Assembly (NCBI GenBank): GCA_001295935.1
Contig: LJHX01000003.1
Location: 1 to 33,888, forward strand
Source of the DNA: an alpha proteobacterium AAP81b
GTDB lineage: Bacteria; Pseudomonadota; Alphaproteobacteria; Sphingomonadales; Sphingomonadaceae
Reading direction: 5' to 3'
DNA: 33,888 nucleotides
Within the stretch, counting starts at the first letter, position 1. Every line of letters begins with the position of its first letter. The translations under genes and the position numbers were made by a program. This document shows, one piece after another, positions 8,112 through 16,083 of this stretch. Under the pieces are notes generated by a model, which worked only from the letters and a program-made list of their open reading frames with translations, did no database searches and was not told where the DNA came from.

Positions 8112-8210
8112 GGCGCCACTTAGGGCGCCGCCGGCGCCGCGGCCAAGGGGCGATGTTGCATCGACGGGCACGACCCGCTATGTTGACCAGGCTTAGCCAA
8201 GGAGCCGGCG

Positions 8211-8453
8211 ATGGCGACGGTCAACATGCTCGAAGCCAAGACCAACCTGTCCAAGCTGGTCGAAGCGGTCGAATCGGGTGCTGAGGCGGAAATCATCATC
8301 GCCCGCAACGGCAAGCCGGCGGCGCGGCTGGTGCCGATCGAGACGCCCCGGCCGCGCGTGAAAATCGGCATGTTCAACGGAAAGTTCAAAATCCCCGAAC
8401 CCGACCCAGAGCTCGATGCCGAGATCGCCCGGATGTTCGGGGTCGAAGATTGA
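8211..8453 (+). CDS. Phd/YefM-family antitoxin
   Basis: An 80-aa antitoxin. The N-terminal half MLEAKTNLSKLVEAVESG then IIIARNGKPAARLVPI is the typical Phd/YefM DNA-binding fold. The C-terminal half, ending in an acidic stretch near residues 60-80, would wrap the toxin. AAGGAG lies six bases before ATG 8211. The stop overlaps the toxin start as TTGA, the usual coupling in such pairs. Antitoxins of this class normally bind and repress their own promoter. Two inverted-orientation genes flank the module, so it is a free-standing pair. Confidence 0.92.
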   Translation: MATVNMLEAKTNLSKLVEAVESGAEAEIIIARNGKPAARLVPIETPRPRVKIGMFNGKFKIPEPDPELDAEIARMFGVED

Positions 8454-8848
8454 GGCTGCTGCTCGATACGCACATCGCGCTCTGGCTGCTCTACCGGGAC
8501 GATCGCCTGCCGGTCGCGGCCCGGGCGTTGTTCGACGAGCCGGAAAGTGAACTCGTCGTCAGCGTCGCGAGCCTCTGGGAAATTGCCATCAAGCACCAGC
8601 TTGATCGGGGCAAGCGCAACGACAGGATGCCGGTCTCCGGCGAAACCGCGCGTGTGGACCTGGAAGTTGCTGGCATTGTTCTCCTGCCGATCACCGCCGT
8701 CCATGCGGTGCAGGCCGGGCTCCTGCCTCGCCATCATAGCGACCCCTTCGACCGGATGCTCGTCGCCCAGGCGCTCGCCGAGCCGCTGCGGCTGGTCACC
8801 GCCGACAAGGCGCTGGCGGCCTATGGCGAGATCGTCATCGTCGTCTGA
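8450..8848 (+). CDS. vapC: VapC-family PIN-domain toxin
   Basis: A 132-aa PIN-domain ribonuclease. The four acidic positions of the active site are all present: Asp6 in LLLDTHIALW, Glu44 in SLWEIAIKH, and Asp98 and Asp101 in HHSDPFDRML. The toxin therefore looks intact. VapC toxins cleave RNA, often tRNA, when their antitoxin is lost. The start is TTG 8450, overlapping the antitoxin stop by four bases. The pairing of a Phd/YefM antitoxin with a PIN toxin is common in alphaproteobacteria. The RNA target cannot be inferred. Confidence 0.92.
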   Translation: MRLLLDTHIALWLLYRDDRLPVAARALFDEPESELVVSVASLWEIAIKHQLDRGKRNDRMPVSGETARVDLEVAGIVLLPITAVHAVQAGLLPRHHSDPFDRMLVAQALAEPLRLVTADKALAAYGEIVIVV

Positions 8849-8857
8849 TCGTTCAAC

Positions 8858-9187
8858 TTAGATCGAAAAGCTCGACCCGCAGCCGCAGCCGCTCGCGGCA
8901 TTGGGGTTGCGCACCTCGAAGGCCGCGGCGCCGATGCGCTCGACATAATCGACCTCGGCGCCGGCGACAAAGGCCAGCGAGTCGGGATCCACCAACATGG
9001 TGATGCCGTCGGTCTCGACGGCGAGGTCGTCGGCCGCGGCATCGGCTTCGAGGCCGAACTTGTACTGGAAACCGGCGCAGCCGCCGCCATCGACGGCGAG
9101 GCGCAACTTCAGGCCGGGCTTGCCCTGGCGCGCGGCGATCGCAGCAACGCGGGCGGCGGCGGCGGGCATCAGGCGGGGGGCGTCCAT
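8858..9187 (-). CDS. erpA: ErpA/IscA-type iron-sulfur carrier protein
   Basis: A 109-aa A-type Fe-S carrier (HesB family) that receives clusters from the assembly scaffold and passes them to apo-enzymes. The three conserved cysteines are visible: one in GGGCAGFQY near residue 36 and two in the C-terminal SGCGCGSSFSI. The strand order and length fit the family. ErpA, IscA and SufA cannot be separated confidently by eye; the family alignment and the absence of suf or isc neighbours favour ErpA. The gene lies back to back with the VapC toxin end, ten bases away, and is transcribed in the opposite direction. Confidence 0.9.
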   Translation of the reverse strand: MDAPRLMPAAAARVAAIAARQGKPGLKLRLAVDGGGCAGFQYKFGLEADAAADDLAVETDGITMLVDPDSLAFVAGAEVDYVERIGAAAFEVRNPNAASGCGCGSSFSI

Positions 9188-9233
9188 GGCAGTGATGTAG
9201 GGCCGCGACGCGGGCGGCGCAACGGGCAGCGCC

Positions 9234-10406
9234 TCAGCGCAGCGCGGCGAGCGGTGCCATCTGCAGCATCACCGGCATCTCGCTGGCAATCTCGTCCGAT
9301 GGGGGCCCAACGCGGTCGCCATCGCCCTGCGCCGCCAGCACGTAGCGGGAGGCATCGAGGAAGGGCTTCGGGTTCACCGCGCGGCCGTCAACGCGGATTT
9401 CATAGTGAAGATGGGTACCCGTCGAGCGCCCGGTCGAGCCCATCCGCGCGATCAATTGGCCCTGGCGAACGAACTCGCCGGGATTGACGAGGATTTTCGA
9501 CAAATGGCCGTAGCGCGTCTCGAGGCCCTTGCCATGGTCGAGCTCGACGAGATTGCCATAGCCGCTGGCGACGCCGGCGCGGGCGACGGTGCCGCTCGCC
9601 GCGGCGTAGATCGGCTCGCCCATGCTGCCCGACATGTCGACGCCCTGATGCATCGCAGCGCCGCCGTTGAAGGGGTCGGACCGCACGCCGAAGCTCGACG
9701 TGCCGCGATATTCGCCGACCGGCAGGAATGCCGGGATGGCCGCCAGTGCCGACTTGAGCGCTGTCAGCTTCTGCCAGGAGACATAGAGTGAGCGGAACTT
9801 CGGTTCGGCACTCGCCGGCACGAAGGGACCGCCGGTCGCGCCAACTTCGGTGGCGGCGAAGCGACCGGGATCGAGGCCGAGGCGGCGCAGCATCAGCTCG
9901 GCGCCCTTCAATTCGGCTTCGGCGGCGCCGGTGGCCTGGTCGACGAGGGCGAGCTGGCGGGCTTCGACGTCACGCAGCGGCGCCGGCGGGGCGAGCGCCA
10001 CGGTGACCGGAGCGGGGGCGGCGCCGGCACGGCCACGGCGGGCCTTGGTGGCGACGAGCGCAGCCGGGGCGACCAGCGCGGCGGCGGTGGCGACGGCATC
10101 GCCGGACGTGGCGCGCGGCAGCATCGTCGCCAGCTTGGCAAGATCGGAGCGGTTCGAAATCAGCGCGGCGAGAAAGGCCTGGCGGGCTTCCAGCGCGGCG
10201 GCGTGATGGACGGACGACGTATCACCCGAGGCGCGGGCGGCGGCGAGCTGCGTCTGCATCGCCTTGAGTTCAGCCTGGCGCGCCGACATCGCGGCGGTGG
10301 TGCCGTCGCTGACGGCGCCCTGCGTGGCGATCCCCAGCCAACCCGCGACCATGATCGCCGAACCGATTGCCATCCGCCTGTGTCCCCTCGCAATGGCGCC
10401 AGCCAT
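9234..10406 (-). CDS. Membrane-anchored or exported M23 peptidase
   Basis: A 390-aa LytM-domain protein. Residues 1-30 hold a basic start (ARGHRR) and one hydrophobic helix, a signal peptide or anchor. Residues 35-190 are alanine-rich and probably helical or coiled. The C-terminal M23 domain (about 225-360) keeps the zinc ligands: His and Asp in MHQGVDMS, and the final HLHYEI, with RYGHLS in between. It is thus likely an active endopeptidase cutting peptidoglycan cross-links. ATG 10406 keeps the basic n-region; ATG 10373 is a shorter alternative. It has no operon partner; the 47-base gap to erpA suggests possible read-through. The precise subfamily is unknown. Confidence 0.88.
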   Translation of the reverse strand: MAGAIARGHRRMAIGSAIMVAGWLGIATQGAVSDGTTAAMSARQAELKAMQTQLAAARASGDTSSVHHAAALEARQAFLAALISNRSDLAKLATMLPRATSGDAVATAAALVAPAALVATKARRGRAGAAPAPVTVALAPPAPLRDVEARQLALVDQATGAAEAELKGAELMLRRLGLDPGRFAATEVGATGGPFVPASAEPKFRSLYVSWQKLTALKSALAAIPAFLPVGEYRGTSSFGVRSDPFNGGAAMHQGVDMSGSMGEPIYAAASGTVARAGVASGYGNLVELDHGKGLETRYGHLSKILVNPGEFVRQGQLIARMGSTGRSTGTHLHYEIRVDGRAVNPKPFLDASRYVLAAQGDGDRVGPPSDEIASEMPVMLQMAPLAALR

Positions 10407-10781
10407 CCGTTGCAGTTGTCGGACCCAGAGGTGCTAACGGGAAAGCGCGAGCACAGATAAGGGAGCGCGCCGACCCGATGGGATACGGCGGCAAGCCGGA
10501 CTGCGAAGCGAATAATCCCCCGAACGCGACCACTGGTTCGGCCTTGCCCTCGCCGCGGTTCCCCCGCGGTCCCGGCTCGGCCGGCGGTGGCCGTTGCCGG
10601 TCACCACGCGGCGCAATCAAGCAGTGCCGGCGGGATGCGGCAACCGGCGGGGCGCCCTCAACCGTTCAACCGTTGCCGGGTTGCGATGAAATGAGACGGA
10701 TGCGAAAAAATTTGCCGCCACCGCCGCAACTATCGGTCAATCGGCGCCGTACCGAAAGGTTCGAATCGGACGCTTCTGCCT
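10407..10781. other. Gene-free gap upstream of the M23 peptidase gene
   Basis: No convincing gene is seen here. The stretch lies between the divergent 5' end of the M23 gene and the 3' end of bcp. It is less GC-biased around 10670-10760 than the genes on each side. It probably holds the promoter of the M23 gene on the minus strand, but I cannot pick a clear -35/-10 pair. Confidence 0.5.
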
Positions 10782-11249
10782 TCAGCCGAGCGCGCGCGCC
10801 GCCGCCAGCACCGCTGCGGCATGGCCCGCCACCTTCACCTTGGGCCAGGCCTCGACGATGCGGCCGTCGCGGCCGATGAGGAAAGTCGCGCGCTCGATCC
10901 CCATATATTTCTTGCCGTACATGCTCTTTTCGACCCAGACGCCGAATGCCTCGGTGACGGCGCCGTCGGCATCGGCGCCGAGATCGACAGTCAGGCCGTG
11001 CTTGGCACGGAATTTCTTATGGGCGGCGACACTGTCGCGCGAGATGCCGATGACGACGGTATCGGCGGCGGCGAAATCGGCGGCGAGCGCGGAGAAATCC
11101 TTGCCCTCGGTGGTGCACCCCGGCGTATCGTCCTTGGGATAAAAATAGACGACGACCTTGCGGCCGATGTGATCGGCAAGGCGAATTTCACCGGTCTCAC
11201 CGGCCAGCGCGAATTCGGGGGCGGCATCGCCGGGTTGCGGCATGGTCAT
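10782..11249 (-). CDS. bcp: Bcp-type thiol peroxidase (peroxiredoxin)
   Basis: A 155-aa AhpC/TSA-family peroxiredoxin of the bacterioferritin comigratory protein class, reducing hydrogen peroxide and lipid peroxides in the cytoplasm. The peroxidatic Cys is in DDTPGCTTEG, and the upstream FYP motif is present. The position five residues later, Cys in E. coli Bcp, is not Cys here, so this looks like a 1-Cys form needing an external reductant. AGGAGG lies eight bases before ATG 11249, which fixes the start. The start overlaps the glnE stop as ATGA, so it is translated with glnE. Confidence 0.93.
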   Translation of the reverse strand: MTMPQPGDAAPEFALAGETGEIRLADHIGRKVVVYFYPKDDTPGCTTEGKDFSALAADFAAADTVVIGISRDSVAAHKKFRAKHGLTVDLGADADGAVTEAFGVWVEKSMYGKKYMGIERATFLIGRDGRIVEAWPKVKVAGHAAAVLAAARALG

Positions 11250-14011
11250 GGCTGGGGCCTCCTGTCGTCGAACTGGTCTTCCCATGCCAGTCGCACCGCC
11301 TGCCGCGCCAGCGCCAATCGCGCAACGACCTCGGCAAAACTGTCGCAGCCGAGCCCGCGCGCCAGCATCGCCTCGACCGCGGCGGGGAAGCTCGCCGGCA
11401 CCCGCGCCGGGCCGGACGGGCTGACCAGCCGCAACAGGATCAGGAAGCGGCTGAGAAGGTCATGGGCGTCGGCGAGCGCCACCGGCACGATATCGTCGGC
11501 AACGAGCTGCGCCAGCGCCAGCCGCAGGTCGGGCGCGCAGCCGCGCCCGTCGCGAAGTTGCAGATAATGGACGATGAATTCGAGATCGACCGAGCCGCCC
11601 GGCGCCAGCTTGACGTCGAAGGCGCCGCCGCCGGGCTTGGCCGCCGCCATCTCGGCGCGCATCGCCAGGACCGCATCGCGCAGCGCCGCCGGGTCGCGCC
11701 GCCTTGTCAGCGCCCCGGCGATCGCCGCGACGGCCGCGGCGCGCTCGTCGGTGCTGCCGCCGATCACCCGCGCCCGCGTCAACGCCATATGCTCCCACAC
11801 CTCGGCGTCGTAAGCGTGATAGCGCGCGAAACTGTCGATCGACGCCGCCAGCAGCCCCTTGGCGCCCCAGGGCCGCAGCCTTGTGTCGATCTCGTAGAGC
11901 GCGCCGGCGGCGGTCGGCACCGACAGCGCCGCGGTCAGCCGCGCCGCGAGGCGGTTGAAATATTGGCTCGCCGCCATCGGCCTCGGCGCGTCGGAAAGCG
12001 CCTGGTGATCGCCGCCGAACAGATAGACGAGGTCGAGGTCGGAGGCATGGGTGAGCGCCTGGCCGCCAAAGCGCCCCATCGCCAGCACCAGCAGCGACGC
12101 GCCGGCGATGCGGCCGTGCGTCCGCGCGAAATCCTCGGCGACCGCCGGCATCACTACGGCAAGCGCCGCATCGGCGAGATCGGACAGCGAGCGCGCGACG
12201 ACCAGGGGATCGGCGCGCCCGGCGACGAGATGGGCGCCGAGCTGGAAGCGGCGCTCGCCCGTCCAGCGGCGGACGCGGTCGAGGGTGATCTCGAGGGCGT
12301 CGCTGGCGGCAAAGGCCGCAAGCTCGGTGGCCAGCGCCGGCGCCGGATCGAGCGGCGCCATGGCGCCGGGGGCAAGCAGGATGTCGAACAGCGCCGGATC
12401 GCGCGCCAGCGCGTCGGCGAGCACCGGCGCCACGCCGAGGAGATCGCCGAGCAAGCCGACAAGCGCCGGATTGGCGCGCAGCAGCGCGAAGAATTGCGCC
12501 CCGGCGGGCAGCGCGTCGAGGAAGCCATCGAGCCGCGCCGCGGCATGCGCCGGGTCGCCGGCGGCGGCGACTCCGGCGAGCAACGCCGGCAGCACCGCTT
12601 CAAAGGCCTCGCGCGCCGGCTCGGCCCGCAGCGCGCGCAAATTGCCGTCGCGCCAGCGTGCGACGAGCGGCGCCAGCAGCCTGGTCTGGCGGGGATGACG
12701 CGCCTTGAGCCACGCCGCGGGATCGCGCGGCACCTCGGGTGCCGGCGGCGCTGCCGCGGCGATCAAGCGGTCATAGGCGGCGGCAACGGGCGCGGTTGTC
12801 GCTTTCAGTGCGCGTTCGACCGCCGCCCAGTCGCGCGCGCCGCACAGCGCCGCGACACCGCGGCGATCGGCGACAAGCTTCGGCGCCATGTGAGTCTGCT
12901 CGTCGCGGCGCATCTGCAGGCGGTGTTCGAGGCTGCGCAAGCAGCGGTAGCTCGCCGCCAGCGTCGCCGCCTCGGCCGCGTCGATGCGTCCGGCGGCAGC
13001 GAGCGCCGCCAGGCCGTCGAGCGTGGCGGGCGCGCGCAAGGCTGGATCGCGGCCGCCCCAGATCAGCTGGTGGATCTGGGCGAAGAACTCGATCTCGCGA
13101 ATGCCGCCGCGGCCGCGCTTGACGTCATAGCCAGGGCCGACCGCCTGGCCCGCTTCGAAATGGTCGCGGATACGAAGGCTCACCGCCTGGATGTCACGCA
13201 CGGCCGTCCAGTCGAGGCAGCGCCGCCAGACGAAGCCGCGGATCGCCGCGAGGAACGCCTGCCCGAGCGTGATGTCGCCGGCGCAGGCGCGGGCCCGGAT
13301 GAAGGCGACGCGCTCCCAGGTCAGCGCTTCCGACTGGTAATAATGTTCGGCGGCGCCGACCGATATGCTGACCGGGGTGATCTCGCTTGCCGGGCGCAGC
13401 CGCAGGTCGACGCGCGCGACATAGCCGTCGGGGGTCAGGTCGGCGAGCAGCGCGATGGCGCGTCTGGCGATACGGACGGCCGCCTCGCCGGGGTCTTCGT
13501 GGGGCCGGCGCGGGATGCGGTCGGGATCGTGGAGGAAGATGAGGTCGACGTCGGACGAATAGTTGAGTTCGCCGCTGCCGAGCTTGCCGAGCGCCAGCGC
13601 GACGAGACCGGCGTTGGCGGCGCCGCGCTCGGCGAGCGCCGCGGCGATGGCAATATCGATCGCCGCATCGGCGAACGCCGACAGTGCGGCGGTCACCTGC
13701 TCGAGCCGCCAGCGCCCGGCGAGATCGGCGAGCGCGACGACCAGTGCGACGTCGCCGCGGGCGCGGCGCAGGCGCGTCGCGACGGGAGTGGCGTCGTCGC
13801 GAGTCGTCGCCAGCGCGGCGGCGAAAGCAGCGTCGGGACCGCTGGCCGCAAGCTCGGCGACGACAGCGGCGCGGCCGCGGATCAGCCCCTTGAGAAAGGG
13901 CGCATTGGCCCAGGCAGTGGCGGCGGCGGTGGCGATATCGGTGGGGCAATCGGCTGGCAGCAGCGCCGCGAGGTCGGCGGGCGGGGCGAGCGGCGGCAGA
14001 GCGAAATCCAC
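11246..14011 (-). CDS. glnE: Bifunctional glutamine synthetase adenylyltransferase/deadenylase
   Basis: A protein of about 920 aa with two nucleotidyltransferase domains, which adenylylate and de-adenylylate glutamine synthetase in response to PII signalling. The N-terminal (deadenylylating) domain shows GKLGSGELNYSSDVDL near residues 142-157. The C-terminal (adenylylating) domain shows AMGRFGGQALTHASDLDL near 640-660, each followed by a helical domain. Both active-site Asp pairs are present. I prefer GTG 14011; an ATG at 14098 would add 29 residues of poor composition and intrude on the promoter of the divergent lipoprotein gene. Its stop overlaps bcp. The link with bcp is common in sphingomonads and suggests co-translation, with no obvious functional tie. 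Confidence 0.93.
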   Translation of the reverse strand: MDFALPPLAPPADLAALLPADCPTDIATAAATAWANAPFLKGLIRGRAAVVAELAASGPDAAFAAALATTRDDATPVATRLRRARGDVALVVALADLAGRWRLEQVTAALSAFADAAIDIAIAAALAERGAANAGLVALALGKLGSGELNYSSDVDLIFLHDPDRIPRRPHEDPGEAAVRIARRAIALLADLTPDGYVARVDLRLRPASEITPVSISVGAAEHYYQSEALTWERVAFIRARACAGDITLGQAFLAAIRGFVWRRCLDWTAVRDIQAVSLRIRDHFEAGQAVGPGYDVKRGRGGIREIEFFAQIHQLIWGGRDPALRAPATLDGLAALAAAGRIDAAEAATLAASYRCLRSLEHRLQMRRDEQTHMAPKLVADRRGVAALCGARDWAAVERALKATTAPVAAAYDRLIAAAAPPAPEVPRDPAAWLKARHPRQTRLLAPLVARWRDGNLRALRAEPAREAFEAVLPALLAGVAAAGDPAHAAARLDGFLDALPAGAQFFALLRANPALVGLLGDLLGVAPVLADALARDPALFDILLAPGAMAPLDPAPALATELAAFAASDALEITLDRVRRWTGERRFQLGAHLVAGRADPLVVARSLSDLADAALAVVMPAVAEDFARTHGRIAGASLLVLAMGRFGGQALTHASDLDLVYLFGGDHQALSDAPRPMAASQYFNRLAARLTAALSVPTAAGALYEIDTRLRPWGAKGLLAASIDSFARYHAYDAEVWEHMALTRARVIGGSTDERAAAVAAIAGALTRRRDPAALRDAVLAMRAEMAAAKPGGGAFDVKLAPGGSVDLEFIVHYLQLRDGRGCAPDLRLALAQLVADDIVPVALADAHDLLSRFLILLRLVSPSGPARVPASFPAAVEAMLARGLGCDSFAEVVARLALARQAVRLAWEDQFDDRRPQP

Positions 14012-14110
14012 CGGTCGCTTGTGGCATCCGCCGGGCGGGCTGTCACGCGGTCCGCCGGAACCGTTCCGGCAGGCGCCGGGTTTGGCGATCAGGACCAAGG
14101 GAGAGTTGAA

Positions 14111-14251
14111 ATGCGCAAGGCAATCATGACCGCCACTGTCGTGGCGATGGCAGTGCTGGTGACGGCGTGCAACACGGTGCAGGGCGCCGGCGAGGACGTT
14201 TCGTCGGCGGGCAAGGCGGTCAGCAACACCGCCAAGGACGCCAAGAACTGA
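14111..14251 (+). CDS. Entericidin-like small lipoprotein
   Basis: A 46-aa lipoprotein with a short basic n-region (MRK), a hydrophobic stretch and the lipobox VTAC, giving a mature lipid-modified Cys near residue 20. The tail NTVQGAGEDVSSAGKAVSN matches the entericidin A/B family. These are tiny outer-envelope lipoproteins linked in E. coli to stationary phase and cell lysis, though their role in alphaproteobacteria is unsettled. A GGGAG lies about eight bases before ATG 14111. It is divergent from glnE, and a hairpin with a T-run follows the stop, so it is a single-gene unit. Confidence 0.9.
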   Translation: MRKAIMTATVVAMAVLVTACNTVQGAGEDVSSAGKAVSNTAKDAKN

Positions 14252-14257
14252 GCTGAC

Positions 14258-14281
14258 GGGCGGTCGCCGCGGCCGCCTTTT
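14258..14281 (+). terminator. Rho-independent terminator after the entericidin-like gene
   Basis: A GC hairpin (GGGCGG ... CCGCC) is followed directly by TTTT, six bases after the stop codon. This is the expected form of an intrinsic terminator. Confidence 0.75.
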
Positions 14282-14289
14282 GATAAGCC

Positions 14290-14315
14290 GTCACCCCCGC
14301 CTGCGCGGGGGTGAC
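14290..14315. repeat. Short palindromic repeat, possible tatC-side terminator
   Basis: A perfect 11-base inverted repeat (GTCACCCCCGC / GCGGGGGTGAC) separated by four bases. It lies between the convergent lipoprotein gene and tatC. It resembles sphingomonad REP elements and could end transcription from the tat side. Confidence 0.75.
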
Positions 14316-14358
14316 GTGCTTGAGGGCGGAGGGATCCCCACCAGCACGAACGGCGCGG

Positions 14359-15150
14359 CTACTCCGCCGCGGCGGCTTGCGCGGCGCGGCGGCGCTCGGT
14401 GAACCAGATGCCGATGATCGACAATTCGTAGAGCAGGATCAGCGGGATCGCCAGGGCGAACTGGCTCCACAGATCGGGCGGCGTCATGATCGCGGCGATG
14501 GCGAAGGCCGCGACGACGGCATAGCGCCGCGCGCCAATCAGCTGTTTCCGCGTGATGATACCTGCGCGTTCGAGCAGCATCAGCAGAACCGGCAGCAGGA
14601 AGGCGATCCCGAAGGCGAGGATCAGGCTCATCACCAGGTCGAGATATTCGCCCATTGCCGGGAGGGCTTCCTGGGCGATGCCGCTTTGCGCCGCACCCGA
14701 CTGAAAACTCAGGAAGAAATGGAAGGCGACCGGCATCACGCCATAATAGGCCAGCGCCGCGCCGCAGGTGAACAGGATCGGCGTCGCCAGCAGGAAGGGC
14801 AGGAAAGCGGCGCGCTCGCGACGGTAGAGGCCAGGGGCGACGAAGGCCCAGAGCTGGTTGGCGATGATCGGAAAGGCCAGCACCAGCGCGGCAAAGCCGG
14901 CAACGCGGATTTCGACGAAGAATGCCTCGTAGAGCTTGGTGTAAACCAGCCGCCCCATGCCGGGGCCGAATGCCTGGACCAGCGGCTGGACGAGGAAGTT
15001 GAAGATATGATCGGCCTGGCTGAAGGCGATGCCGAAGGCGATGACGAACGCCGCCAGGCTGCGCAGCAGGCGGCTGCGCAGTTCGATGAGGTGATCCATC
15101 AGCGGTGCGCGGCTGGCGTCGATCTCGGCGTCGTCGTGCGGGTCGGCCAT
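14359..15150 (-). CDS. tatC: Twin-arginine translocase subunit TatC
   Basis: A 263-aa inner-membrane protein with six predicted helices, beginning with the family motif MDHLIELRSRLLRS near residue 18. It contains the conserved FVAPGLYRRER loop near residue 125. TatC, with TatB, recognises the twin-arginine signal peptide and starts export of folded proteins. The order tatA-tatB-tatC on the minus strand, with gaps of nine and six bases, is the standard alphaproteobacterial operon. The start at ATG 15150 gives the short polar N terminus expected. Confidence 0.96.
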   Translation of the reverse strand: MADPHDDAEIDASRAPLMDHLIELRSRLLRSLAAFVIAFGIAFSQADHIFNFLVQPLVQAFGPGMGRLVYTKLYEAFFVEIRVAGFAALVLAFPIIANQLWAFVAPGLYRRERAAFLPFLLATPILFTCGAALAYYGVMPVAFHFFLSFQSGAAQSGIAQEALPAMGEYLDLVMSLILAFGIAFLLPVLLMLLERAGIITRKQLIGARRYAVVAAFAIAAIMTPPDLWSQFALAIPLILLYELSIIGIWFTERRRAAQAAAAE

Positions 15151-15156
15151 GGCGAA

Positions 15157-15672
15157 TCAGGCCGGCGAAGGTGCGGGCGGCGGTGATGCCAGTGCCGGCG
15201 TGGGGGTCGGCGCAGGGGGTGCGGCCGGAGGCGAGGTGTCGGCGGCTGCATTTTCGGTCGCGTCCGCTTCGGTCGCGTTGTCGCCCGCATCCGTACCCGC
15301 CAGCGCCGAGTCGATCGCCTCGGGCTGCGGCCCGGTCATCAATGTCCGCGATGCGCGTGCCGGCGGCGGTGCCATCCAGTCGCTGTCGACCGCGGCGGTC
15401 TCGCTCGCCAGCGCCGCGGCGATCCCGGGATCGGGCAGCGCCGAGGCCTTCATGATCGCCTCGTTCTGCGCCGCCCAGACCTTCTGCATTTCCTCGAGCT
15501 CGGCCTGGCGCATCATTTCGTCGAAGCCCGATCGGACGTGGCGCGTCATGGCGCGCCCCTTGGCCACCCAGCGGCCGACCTCGCGCATGACGCGCGGCAG
15601 GTCCTTGGGGCCGATGACCAGCAGGGCCACCAGCGCGACGACGACGAATTCGCTCGAATCGATGCCGAACAT
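15157..15672 (-). CDS. tatB: Twin-arginine translocase subunit TatB
   Basis: A 171-aa single-pass protein. An N-terminal helix (FVVVALVALLVIGPKDLP) carries the Gly-Pro hinge and the family FGID start, then comes an amphipathic helix (VMREVGRWVAKGRAM), then a long Ala/Pro-rich acidic tail from about residue 85. TatB forms the receptor with TatC. The tail is long and poorly conserved, as is common in sphingomonads. The GPKDLP form distinguishes TatB from the adjacent TatA. Confidence 0.95.
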   Translation of the reverse strand: MFGIDSSEFVVVALVALLVIGPKDLPRVMREVGRWVAKGRAMTRHVRSGFDEMMRQAELEEMQKVWAAQNEAIMKASALPDPGIAAALASETAAVDSDWMAPPPARASRTLMTGPQPEAIDSALAGTDAGDNATEADATENAAADTSPPAAPPAPTPTPALASPPPAPSPA

Positions 15673-15681
15673 CGCCGGGGC

Positions 15682-15909
15682 TTAGCGGCGGGCTTCTTCC
15701 GGCGCGGGGGCAACCGGTGCGCCATGCGTCACCTGCGGCGGCGGCGCGGCGGGCTGCGACGCGGGCGCATCGCCATCGGCGAGGCCCTTCTTGAAGCTGT
15801 TGATTCCCTTGGCGAAATCACCCATCATCTCGGAAATGCGGCCACGCCCGAACAACAGCATGACGACGACGATGAGAACGATCCAGTGCGCGAGGCTGAA
15901 CGAGCCCAT
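15682..15909 (-). CDS. tatA: Twin-arginine translocase subunit TatA
   Basis: A 75-aa pore-forming subunit. It has an N-terminal membrane helix ([18 protein letters not shown]), the Phe-Gly hinge, an amphipathic helix ([16 protein letters not shown]) and a short charged tail. TatA oligomerises to make the variable-width export channel. First gene of the tat operon, with its promoter expected between 15910 and about 16000. Confidence 0.96.
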   Translation of the reverse strand: MGSFSLAHWIVLIVVVMLLFGRGRISEMMGDFAKGINSFKKGLADGDAPASQPAAPPPQVTHGAPVAPAPEEARR

Positions 15910-16083
15910 GAGCGAGTGACCTTCGTGAAGCGATAAGACTGCATCCGTCTTACGCTCGCGCGGGGTTACAGGCCATAGGGTTGCGGCGAAGAGCGGCGGC
16001 GACGCCGTGGCCCGTCAGGACTGGCAGGTCGTCGCCGCCGCGCCGCTGCGCCATGATGGCGGCACCCCGGCAGGAGAAATGAT

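Noticed and set aside
8211-8848. TA pair considered as part of a larger defence island
   Set aside because: The flanking genes are housekeeping (exonuclease III, ErpA), and the pair is self-contained.
11462-14251. Very long open frame on the plus strand opposite glnE, in frame with the small lipoprotein
   Set aside because: It is antisense to glnE, which has both catalytic motifs; the translated product is Arg/Gly-rich without any domain. Only the last 46 codons, from ATG 14111, form a real gene.
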